Part shown: one piece after another, positions 36,201 through 48,200 of the stretch
Layout of the letters: every line of letters starts with the position of its first letter
How positions within the stretch are numbered: the first letter of the stretch is position 1
Assembly (NCBI RefSeq): GCF_921293095.1
Contig: NC_060253.1
Location: 95,869,073-95,933,072 of the forward strand
Direction: 5' to 3'
Source: Ischnura elegans
Lineage: Eukaryota > Arthropoda > Insecta > Odonata > Coenagrionidae
Length of the DNA: 64,000 bases
Program-made: the position numbers and the translations under genes
The notes under the pieces: model-generated
The model's input: only the letters and a program-made list of their open reading frames with translations
What the model was told of the DNA's origin: nothing
The model's database searches: none

Positions 36201-39200
36201 CCATATTGTACACATTATGATGCATTTTTAAGGTGTCACCGTAAGCTTTGAATTCTTTACAGTGACAATGAAGATATATATGGCCTTAACCCCTATGGTA
36301 TTATCTACATGGTGTGACCATTCTGGATTGTCGTTAAGATGAAAGTCTCAGAATTTTATGTTAGTTGAGGGTTTCTTGAATTGCTGTCTTTTCCTTGTAA
36401 TACGCTTGATGAAGGAGAACAATTTTTGATAATAATTTGTGTATTAACTACTTCAACTGTATTTGGAGTCAGTTAGTTGCACACCACATGAACATCCCTA
36501 TGACATATATGATGTACCCTCTTATTCCAATGATATTCACCAATACCAAAGGCATGAATTATCTCCTGAAAACAGTATGGGTTGGCAGGTTGAGGTATAC
36601 TTTGGTTGATCATTAAATGAGTCGTAAATTGTTAGGAATTGTACCAAGATTAAGACCTTGAGGGTCAGCACTTTTAATTTTCAGTGGTGGGGGAAAAAGA
36701 GTTACCAACAAATGGAGAATATTTTACAATTCTTACTTAATAGAGAGAAGACATATAATACAGTCTAGAGACTTTAATTTGAAACCATACTCTTGAGCTT
36801 AAGAAATAAAATTTCATAGTAAGTGTAATCGAAAGCTTTAGATAGGTCAAAGGAAAATCAAAATTATCTTTTGAAACCCGTTTGAAAATGCCTCTGACTA
36901 GGCCCAACAATTATTGCAGTAACATTGGCAACCTATTTTAGGAGTAGAAGAAAAATTATAGATTTAAAGTACTCATAAAATATCTTTCTAATGTAAATGA
37001 ACTGATTTAGTTGGCAGACAGTGGGGCAATGTATTGAATGTAATTCTTGATGGCAGTAATGGGGAGTTCAATATAGATAGGGAGACATAATAGAAAATGC
37101 ATATATGTTCTCTTCCACTTCATTGCTTTAGGCAGTAAGATTAGGATTTCCGTTTGTCCTACTCCATAATCACTACTTCACTGTCATAGCTCTCTTCCAA
37201 GCATTGGTATAGACAAATAATACAAGGAAACATAAGAAATTTGTTAATATTCCTCTTTATAAAACCAACAGTAACACAAGTATCAAGTATGTAAGTAATC
37301 AAAATAAAGAATTGTACATTACAGGAAATATATTTTCCTTCCAAAACTTCATTGCATTATTAATCAATGCCATGCATTTATGCTGATCAAAGTCAACAGA
37401 CACTATTTCGACCTCCTGGCTATCCTCAAAGTCAGGTCTAGCAACACAAAAATACCCCTTCCTCCTACCAGTCATCAGCATTTGTAGCTGCATTTGGGCA
37501 AAATGCTGTTTTGCAGGGAAGAATGAACCATTGCATTGAACAATATATTTTGCATAGCTACTCAAGCTAATAGGGCACTTGAACTCAAATACATTGTTTT
37601 CATCAATGCCATCAGGTGATGCCCCCAAAACAGGATAATCTCCCCTTAAAAAGAGCCCACAGTCAGAGATTTTCACGCCTAATTTGCTCTCCACAACATT
37701 TTTTATAGCAACTTCTAAGTTCCTGCCTCGAGACATGGCCAAATTATCATCTATTCTATATGCCCCTAAAATGGTTTCAACCAGCACACCATCCTTGGTG
37801 TGGCAGTGGGCAGCTTCATGTAACTTAGAAGCAGTTATTCTCCCATATCTTAATGAGTGCCACATTTCTGAACTACCTTGCTGTTCAGTGTCCTTCTCTG
37901 CTGCAATAATATCTCTGTCTGTGACATTGTGACTGCAGTAGTCCACAAAATCATCTGCCCTTCGTGAGTTCACACTATAATGAAACCCTATCAACAGCGA
38001 GTGCAGGGAGAGGCTCTCACCATGACTCTCATGAGACCTCACTATTTGTGAGCTTGGGTGGCTCAATTTGAGAGAGTCTACAACAGATTTCACAAATAAC
38101 TCTCTGTCTTCCTCTGAAACATTCAAAGCTACCGGCGCTCTCCCCATCTCATCTGCAGTTATAAACTTTTTTCCAGTTCCAATGGAGGAGAGCCTAGACT
38201 TCTTCCAATAACATTCTGTGGATGTTTTCGCAGGTTCCTCACTCCTTCGATGTAACCAAAATAACAAGGCCACAGCATGTTTACATCCTCCTAAAAATAT
38301 AAAATGCTATGATGTATTTCGTCTGTGATACCCAATTTCAACGGGGCATCATGATTAAACGTTCATAATATTTCGTTGAGTTAAAAAAGTAATTTGAGCT
38401 GCATATTTGAATAACGATTGTTACTATATCACATGAATGCTCACCAGTAGATGCTGCACAGTCTTCACATTCTACGGCTAAAACCTTATCCTCGTCCTCA
38501 TTAATTACAGCTTTAACTTTGTAACCGCTGCCCCTGATTTTGTGCTCAGGTGTTACCTTTGCCTTGACTGTGCACATAGCTCCTTCTCTTCTTACTTGGA
38601 CATAGCCCAGGGCATTATCGCCGTAAGATTCTCTTCCGGCTCTATAAAATAAGTTAATTTCACATTTTCAATTGACACAAATAAAATTAAGCAAGTAAAA
38701 GATTAAAAATGCAACATGAATCCTGCTTCTAAATAAGTGCAACACGCAGATAGTGTAAGCCAATGTACAGTTTAAATATACGTGTAAATGATGGTTATTT
38801 CACCACATCACGTATTAGCTTCGTATGATTATGAGAAAAAAACCAACCTTGCCGTTTTCATGCCACGTATTTCTGCTCCCACAAAATTCGAGTTCTGGCT
38901 CATGAACTCCGCTACCATTACAGCGTCAATAGCTGGTAGATTGTCTGATTGTCCTTTGGAAAATCCTGGAATCATTTCTTGGTAGGAGAATAAACACCTC
39001 GGATAATATGTGTTTATTAGTAATCGACTACTAAACAACGCAACTGGCCACAGCGAGCAGATATATTATAAAGATAGCGGAGATCGAGTGTTACGGGGGT
39101 TTTTCACGATATTTTCAAGTGGTTCTACGTCATCAGGGCCATCAGCCAATCAGACGCCTTAATTCTTTTTTTACATATTTTAAGGCTAATATTTAGCTTT

Positions 39201-42200
39201 AATATTAATTTTTCGATTTTAATATCAACATTTTCGTATTCTACGGAAAAAAATGAAGGGAAACGATGTAAATCTGATACATAACAAATTTTATGCAACT
39301 GGCCCATTATCCCCTTAAATCATACCGTCAGCAATTTGCAAGATGGGAAAGAACTGAACCATACCTGTTTCACTTTGTCTTTGCGCTTACTGCAGGTGTG
39401 ACTAAAGCAAGAAGGGGAGGTTGCCTTTTATGAGAGCGTGGGCGCTGTTGGTGGGGTAGGGAGAGGTACTGATAGAGAGGAGGAGCAAACTTAACATTGC
39501 TAAATATACCTAGCCACCCCTGCTTGTCAAATAAAAACATGAGTCATGGGTGGCCTCTGGCATTTTACAATAAGACAACATGGACTCATTTGGAAGGGAT
39601 TGTAGATAATAGGTACCTTTATAGAGGCCCAGTGAATGGTTAGCTACCAGGTTTGACAACACTGCTTGCAGATTCACTAAATTAACAACGCTGTCATGTG
39701 ATTGGTCTAGGGTTGGTTACATAGTTCTTGGACCTCATATTCCCATCATTTTAAAGTAATCAAATTTTAGTGAGTAAATATTAACTTCGTTATGGGCATT
39801 CTGAGAATCAGGAAATATATGTTTTCCCTATTATGAAAAATTAGGGCCGACCTGATAGCTATGATTCACTTCAAAATAATTTTGAAAAATCTGTTATCAC
39901 ATATATTTGTAATATTTCTTATTTTGTTCAAATTAAAGTGTTTGCTCTTCTTGTTATGCTCTTTGAGTAATTTAATGGAATCTTGGATTTTGATTTATTG
40001 TTAATTATGACAAGTTCTCATGCATTGGGTTAGCATGGATTTCTCTCTGGCATAGAGGTATAATATCTTAAATAACTTCAAATTTCTAATTGCTGTTGAT
40101 ATTTTTCTATTGCCCTTCTACCTTTGAAACTTACCATGTCATTGATGCTGCTATTTAGTAGTAAAACTTGTTAAATTCAAAACATGGATGGGTTAACAAT
40201 AAGGCAATTTAGTTTGTTGTCTAGTGTCTCTGTATCAAAATGAAAAGGTGTAGGAATGAGTAAGGGTCCCTTTAGCATGTGATGGCTCCAGGCCTCTTAG
40301 TGTGTCAATCTGGTAATGATTCAAAATTATTCATATTGCAGTTAATAGATCTTTTATTGGATGGTGGCAAAAAGGAAGATTCGGCAGCCGAAGGAGGTAA
40401 TGTTCCTAAGCCACAGATGCCAGCTGTAGTCACAAGACCTTCAAAAAAGCCAAAGTTTATGCTTTCAAAAACTCTAACAGGTTCCAGTGATAAAAATGTG
40501 GATTCCCTTATCATGCCTACACCACCTGCAGAACATCAAGTAAGTAGTCATTTTTTGTATTGTAGTCATTTTTTACGACCAGGTCATTCACTCAGGCCCT
40601 AAATCACAATTTATTAAAATATTTCACGAATAGGGTGGTTTCCTATTATTTTTTTTATTGCCTAAATCGAAAGATTATTATCCTGGAGTACGCATTTAGC
40701 GCTCTTAGATTTTCGAATGACAATATCTATTTTTCGCGATTAAACGAAAAGTGAAAATTTTCAAGCGCGCGAAAATGTGACGGCTAAGTAGGAATGATGG
40801 GAAAAGTCTGTGTGACGTATTTCTGGTTCCCACTGCCGCCCTGTGAGGTGACCTTGAGGCGAGGCTTGAGCGCTGATACGACACAGGCCGCTAGCAGGTA
40901 GCAGAGTACCCTGCGGCAGGTAGCGCTTGGCTTAAATATGGATTATTACTACCTTATCAAACGAAGGAAACTTTCCGACCTTAGACAGTTTTAATAAGTG
41001 ATTATTAAGAGGCGTTTCCCTGAGCTCTGTGACTCATGTATGCATTGGTAATCTCAGAGAATGTAAAACTCCTATCCTCTTGTGTAGAAACTAGGTCCCT
41101 GTGACGTCACGTGGAGTGGAATCGCATGGGTGCCAATGTGGCCTTTTTCAAATGAGGTTAAAATTGACCATTGCCATTCGTCTAAACTGGGATTTCTAAA
41201 ACCAAATTATTGGTATATTATGAAAACCCTAATGGTGGGTAACAAATAGCAATCAATGCATTTTGTTTTCTTTGATGAAGGAAACTACCCTATTGAAAGG
41301 GAAGGATGAGTTACAGCGAAAAAAAAATCCTCCTGGTTCATTCATTCTGTCACAAGTTAAACTTTATGAAAACTTGAAAGTTGTCGCCTCCTTTTTAGAA
41401 GTTGGTGACATCATTAGTGGTTGGGCTCATTCATACATTCAGGCAGGATTACTCTTAAGGCCGCTATACACAGTGAAAGATCATGCGAATGAAATCATTT
41501 GCCATGTATAATGGAAAAATTTGCGAACGAACCATCATGCACATGAAACATGCACACACACATCGTTTTGTGAAAATTAGAACATGTTCTATTTTGCTTG
41601 CATGATCCTGTGAATGATCACATGATAATCATTCAACATAATCATTCGCATGATCATTCACCATATATAGCAGCCTACAGAGAGAGGTAATCACTCACTA
41701 GAGTATAAGCAACAATGAACCACACAAGACCAATGTGAGGAGCTTAGGGGTAGCTGAAAAGATGTGACCCTATCACTAGGAGTGCATGGTGTCATAAACG
41801 CATCTGCCAACTTAATTCCGTGAGCAATCTCAGCCTATCATGTACCCTCTCTAGCTCTAGTCTCTAGCTATGTGATGAAATTTTTACAGAACCATGTCTC
41901 CTAAATATTTTTGGGCAAATTGGTTTTTGGGCTGAAATCATCATCATCAAAGGGTGTCATCAAGTTTTTCTGGAGAAGAGAGACTTCAGCACCTTAACTC
42001 TTTAGGCCTTGATGCCTATTATATTTCAATTTTTATGTTCTATTCCATGTCTCATGACTGAGCATTCTTTTGGTTCTTTACTTACAGCAGACATCTCTTG
42101 CAACTGATCCAACTGGTGATGACGATGCTTTAATTGATGAGTTTTTGAGTATATGAAAAATGTGAAAGGTTTAAGCTCTAAACATTGCTGTATAGAAAGC

Positions 42201-45200
42201 AATAAATTCTTAATAAGTTCTCATAGTCCATTCGTTCTACGAAGAGATGGTGAAACAATTTCTCACGGTTTAATGAGCTAGCTTTATTAGTTTATTTTTT
42301 TTAAGGTGTGCATTTTATCTTGGAAATACTTTTAATTAAAGTGTCTTTGTACATTTTGAATCAAATGGGATATAAGGTTTAAGCATAATTGATAAGAGGC
42401 TTATGAGAACTTTTTCCTTCATTCAGCTGTAGTCATTTCTTGAAATTTGTTTCCGAAGGCTGATCACTTTTGAAAACTTCATTCACCCCCTTTATTTCAT
42501 GCCTATCTTTCAACATTACAAGACGTTTAATTCAAGAAATATTCCCTTTTCCATTCCTATTGTTCTTCTATCCTCTCTCTTTGAAACATGTGGTATATCT
42601 AATGCCCATATTTTTTCTTGGTTGGCTCATGGATGATAAGATTGATTTACCTTGAGGAGATTGCTGAGTTTGCACACATCAGTGGGAATGTTTTTTTACT
42701 GTTAATGCTTGGCCGTAGCATCCTACCATATTATATGCAGCTATAATAGTATTCATTTTTCTGGTATTGGTGAAGTAAAAAGTATCAATACTCAATGTAT
42801 ACAAATCATGTTAAGCATGTCAAAAGATTGTTCATATGCTGAGTGCATTCATCAATGGGCTGTAATTAAAAAGTATGGAGGTGAGAAACATTGTCACAAA
42901 TGTGAATTTTATTGGTTATCAAGTTCAAAAATCTGTGAAATTAGCTGTTGAAAGAATTTTGTGGTTCACATATGTCTGCCTGACTGTCACATGTCATGAA
43001 TTTATATGCTAATTATTGCTAAAATAAAGATGATAATATTTTATTTAACTTTTCTTTTCAAAATAAATTTTAAGTTTGCTGTGATAATTTTAAGATGTCA
43101 CTTATATTAATGTCAAATGTAAGAACTTCTTGATTAAGTGCGCTCGTTTGTAATTTGTTGCTTTTGCAATCGTCAGTGGTCATCAGTCTTTGATTCTCTG
43201 GAATGGGTGCATTTATTTTATTTTGCATGTTAAAGGTGACCTTGAAAAAATTAGGCTAATCTCAACTATATTACATTCCTCTCATAGATTCAGCCCTTTC
43301 CTTCTTCTTTGTTGAAATCCAACATCCCTCAAAAATATGGCTAAATCCCTGAGGGACCTAAGTAGTCGACGACATCAATCAGCTATATAATTAAGGTTGA
43401 TACCGTATAAGCTCGTGTAAGAGGCGCACATTTTTTCCCAAAAATTGCAGCCGAAAATGAGGGTGCGCCTCTTACACAAACTTCTTATCTTCCCCCCTCC
43501 CCTTCACCGGTCGCGAGTCTAAGGGGAACTGAGTGACCTTGGTTTTCAGCATGAGTCAGTCATCTGAAACCCTGGGTCAAAAACAAGCGGCAGGCAGGGG
43601 AGTTTCTCCCTTAGTGACGTATATTTAAAATGCTCCTGTTTGCTTTTCTTGTAAGCATCGCGCCGTCACGTCGGTACCCCAGAGGTGAACATGGAAAAGA
43701 TCGCGCGGGGGTTTTTCGCTTCGCTTCGCCGTCTTCGAAGCAAGCGACGAAATACGGAGGGGATGGTGCGCGCTCCCTCCCCTCCGTATTTCAAGCTACG
43801 AAGCTATGAGCGAAGGAGCACGGGAAGAACACGTCCGATCTTGCATTTGACGTCGTTGCCTTCAAAGCGAAGGGGCGAAGGAGCAGCAATGTGATATACG
43901 CAGTTTGCGTTGCATAAAGTTCTCAGTCCGTCTCGTCTTGTTTGAATGCGCGTATGCTACGCTTGTTTCTTCCGAAATTGTCCTGTTTGGACTATTTTGA
44001 ATATAAGTAGCCTTGTTGTAACTATAAATTTTTGTGTCAAACAATTAGAGCTTAAAAAACTCAAATTCTGTCAGATATGCGTCGCGTTAGATCTCTTTCT
44101 TTTTTTTGAACCTGGTGCGTGTCATACAATTATTGAAAGCTATCGAGATATCTTCCGGCCTAGTTGATGTCTCACCTAGCATTTGGCCTCCAGAAACTGG
44201 GAGATCGATCAAGGTCAGTTGGTGAAACGGGGTAGGGATGAAACACTTTTCCATTGTTCCCCTGTAACTTGATGTTTTCCTGTGGGGTCTCGGAAAGGGA
44301 AAAAAAACGGCAGAGGCATTGGCTGATGGAGGACCGAGGGTGGTTCCGTTAAATCTACGACGTGGTTATTATCCTACGGCGCTGAGATTGCCCGATTGTT
44401 GTCCAAGCTCTTGGGAAGGTTCGTGCTAAATGCCTGTCGTGTTTTGCCTTAAAATTTTCCACGGCTGCAATTCTATTGCAATACTCCTGCAAGAGCATTT
44501 AAACAAAATTGTTCGTGAGTAGGACAAGCATCGCAGAGCAACGGCGTATGCGAAGAGAGGATCGGAACTGTTTCTACTCCCTCTTATACCGCTATTACCG
44601 CCGCAGTTATCAAAATTTCCTCTTTCAATATTAATTGAAAGAGGAAATTTTACTTTCCTTTCCTCTTTCAATTAATATTGAAAGAGGAAAGTTCGATAAC
44701 TGTCGAAATTCCCGGCGTACGTCTGCAACACCGCGCGATAGTATAAAAAAAAATGCCGAAAATTTTTTTCTTTACAGCTCCGACGCTCAAAATAGGGGTG
44801 CGCCTCTTACACGTGTGCGCCTCTTACACAAGCTTATACGGTATATCCAAAACATGTTATTATTTCATGATGGATATTTTGACTGGGTTACATAGATATC
44901 ATATTTGTAACTTCCAAGACAAGTGGTAAAAATAACATTTCTTTGATATCCAAGTTGTAATATCTATGATATTAAGAAATTGTCATTCCAAACAGTATCT
45001 ATAGCCAGATGCATATGTTCTGTATAGAATTGAAGAGCACAAATGTTTTTTTTGTATGTCTGGGGATTACCAAAAACCATAATACGCACACTCATATCTA
45101 CTCATTAGATGTTGTGAAGACATCTAAAGGCTTGAGACAGGTTTATACAATTTTTTCGTTGGGGAAGGCTTGCAATTCAGAAAGAATGGAATATTTCTAA

Positions 45201-48200
45201 AAAAAATTGGGTATGAATGCTGGGTCATAGTACCCAGAGCCAATTTCAAAACCGGTGTATGAAAGGATTTATGGAAACAGCAATGAAGCCTCACTTCAAA
45301 TAAATGATGCATGTAAAGGCAAACCATATTTATTGAAATGCTGAGAGATACAGATCAAAGTTCAATGAGCATCTGCTGAGGGTTGTATCACGGAAGGAAG
45401 TCTTGTGACCTGCGGTTACTTTGGATGGGTGGCACTTTCCTAGCACTAGGGTTTTCTATACCATGGTGGCCATGCCAGGTACCTAGGCCAGCAATCTCAG
45501 CCAGGTGACACACCCCACTGGTGGATCTTCAAGCTCGTAGCTCCGCTGCGTTGACTAATACCGTATTTACTCGTGTAAGCCGCACCCTTGTGTATCTCGC
45601 GCACCCCCATTTTTCGAGCGGCTCATGAGGGAAAAAAAACTTCCTAAAGGAAACTTGTGACTCGTTGCTAAATCAATAAATTTACGTTTCCATGATAAAT
45701 TAGGTTAGCTTCTATGGGTAAATATGGTATCATTTTAGAAAACCTGGCCTGAAGTCAAATTTTTTTTTTAATTCAGAACTGTTCTTTCATCATAGTTAAT
45801 TAAAACGTTGCCTTTCATATTTGGATGGGTCTGTTCCACTTTCCTCTCAGTTATGGTTCTTAACCAGGTGTTGAGTTTCAATATCGTAACTTCAAAAGGT
45901 ATCAAAGATATTTAATAGGGCACAATGGAAAAGTAAATGGCACATCGAGTTACGTCGCAAGTGATTGGATTCATTAAGTTATTCCATTTTCAGAATATTT
46001 TTAATGTAAATTATACTCTAGAAATGTCTTCAAACTTCGTTTGAATTTCCATACCCAATTTGAAGATTGACTTTTTAGCTCCAGTTCATATTCTGGTTCT
46101 AAGCTCAAAAATTATTGGAACCAACTACCAAAGAACTGAAATGATGCATCCCTACTTTTAGTTGATATAATTAAGGTGTCTACTAACCTGGAATACACTT
46201 ATAATTTCTGCCTCCTGGAAAAACTTAAATAATTTGGAATGTTCCTGGAAAAATGGGTTTTATATGCATGCAGTGACCAGCAAAAACTAGCCCAATTCAT
46301 TGAATTCTTGTAACGAGAATAAAAGCAAAAATTCACATTCTTTACTATAATTCACATTTTTGTTCAACTTTTCTGTCAGAATGGTCACTCATTTGAAATT
46401 CTTCACTTATTCACATATTTGCAGGTCATATTTGGTAACTATTTCTTAGAACAGTTTGGCTTCTGGACTTAATTCCTTGGTTACTACAGTCTGTATTTGG
46501 GTTATCTCATGATGTTAAATTTGCATTTGTTTCTTAAGCATTTAGGGTAGGCATTTTATGAAGGAGGTCGTAAAGAGTCTCTGCTATGGCATTACTTTTT
46601 AAAGATAAGGATGGTGTGATAACTCCTGTGCTGTTTTTTCCTTCTGTTTTAACTGAAGCCAAACTTCTGTATTAAATATGTAGAAGTCTTATTGTACCTC
46701 ATTTAATTGGAATAACTTTTATGTGTAGATAAATTTCTATCATCTCAATATATTGCTCAATGCATTAAAATAACTTTACAACTATGTATTCCTGTGGTCA
46801 GTAATTTTCACCTCACGATCAGTCTTTGTCCAAAATACTTATGTATTGGACTGTATATCATCCTGAAAAACAAATCAATTTGCCTGGAAAATCTGGAAAT
46901 ATTAGGGAATGTTTTATAATCCATACTCTGTGGACACCCTGTATAATGTGTGTGATTGAAATTAGCTGTCAGCTAATTTTGTGTTCCTCTGTAACAAAAT
47001 TATTTTTCATCTTTATGTATTTTAAATCCACAATTATTCACAGCATGCATGGCTCATAAAGCAAGCTTGTTAATCATTAGTGTTTTCAATATACATTGCA
47101 GCAAATTTATTGATGAATTGGCTTAGTAAATTTTCAATTGCCTTTTTCAAGTGGCTTTATAACCAGGAAAAATTACCCTTAGTGGATGTCATCATAGATT
47201 CATATCTATCCAAAGTCCTCCGTCCCCATCAGAAAGTTGGTGTTCAGTTTCTATATGAATGTGTTTGTGGCATGAAGAACCCTTTTAGACATCAGATGGG
47301 ATCAAGTGCTACTTGGGAAGGCTGCATTTTAGCTGATGAAATGGGACTTGGTAAAACACTGCAGTGCATCACATTAATATGGCAAGTTGAAATATTATTA
47401 TTATTAAACTCTGGCATTATGTTTTTGTTTCTAAATGTTAATATTACTTTTTATTTCTATTTAGGACCTTACTGAGAAAAGGACCATATGGAAATAGACC
47501 GGTATTTCGCAATGTTTTGATTATTACTCCTAGTAGTTTGGCTGCCAATTGGATGAAAGAATTCCAGCGATGGCTTGGAAGAGAGAAGATAAAACCTTTT
47601 CTTGTCACTCAGGTTATAAGTGTTTTTTTCCTGTGAAAATTGAAGGTATTTCTCTAATTGAAGGATTCTAATATTCTGTTTTTTTTTTTTTAGAAAAACA
47701 GGCCCATTGAATACATGAAGTCTCGAAATAACCAAGTAATGATCATTTCGTATGAAATGGTTGTTCGTTGCCTTGAAGACATTAAAAGAATAAGATTTGA
47801 TGCAATGATTTGCGATGAGGGCCATCGGTTGAAAAATACAATCATCAAAACTACTCAGGTAAGGAAAAATAGAAGGATATAGTTTTTTGCTATTTAAATA
47901 TTTATTCTTCTTGTATGTATAAACTAACAAAATTTCCTGGGATGGGTGAAAAATTTGGAAATAAGATAAATGATATGCATGGGTCATGCCAAACATATTC
48001 GACCAGCTATTTGCCCCATGGGTCACTGACTTTGATCAAATTTGGCAGGTTATTTTTGCTTCATCAATAAATGAAAACCCATTAGTCTTTTTCTAATTTG
48101 TTTACAAAATATTGCAATGTGGTAAAGCTGCAATTTTACAAAAGTACCTATCATCTCATTAGGCATCATATATCGGGAAATAAAGATTATATGAGGGCAT

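Larger units (their letters stand above)
32821..39305. mobile_element. Complete ISL2EU-type (IS4EU) DNA transposon, 6,485 bp
   Basis: Perfect 13-bp TIRs GGGCCAGTTGCAT occur at 32821-32833 and, inverted, at 39293-39305. The dinucleotide AT flanks both sides, consistent with a 2-bp target duplication. Inside are two convergent intact spliced genes: a THAP-DDE transposase (plus, 33102-35877) and a YqaJ-type nuclease with a SWIM-like motif (minus, 37299-38975). From memory, the ISL2EU group has 2-bp AT/TA duplications and carries this kind of gene pair. The element lies wholly in RAD54B intron 4. Intact frames suggest a fairly recent insertion. Confidence 0.85.
44844..47151. other. Rest of RAD54B intron 5
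   Basis: Apart from the elements listed separately at 45560 and 46174, I see no named feature. The acceptor CCTTTTTCAAG at 47151 opens RAD54B exon 6. Confidence 0.5.

Noticed and set aside
32821-39305. Classification as an ordinary PIF/Harbinger element
   Set aside because: The duplication is the 2-bp AT rather than a 3-bp TWA, the second gene is YqaJ-like rather than Myb/SANT, and the transposase has a THAP domain.
43685-44167. Arg-rich frames inside the pogo-like element
   Set aside because: The second copy does not keep a matching frame, and no transposase or known domain is present.
47469-48026. Minus-strand frame of 185 codons
   Set aside because: It lies across RAD54B exons 7 and 8 and their intron, has no recognisable domain, and the plus-strand exons are supported by splice phase and family motifs.
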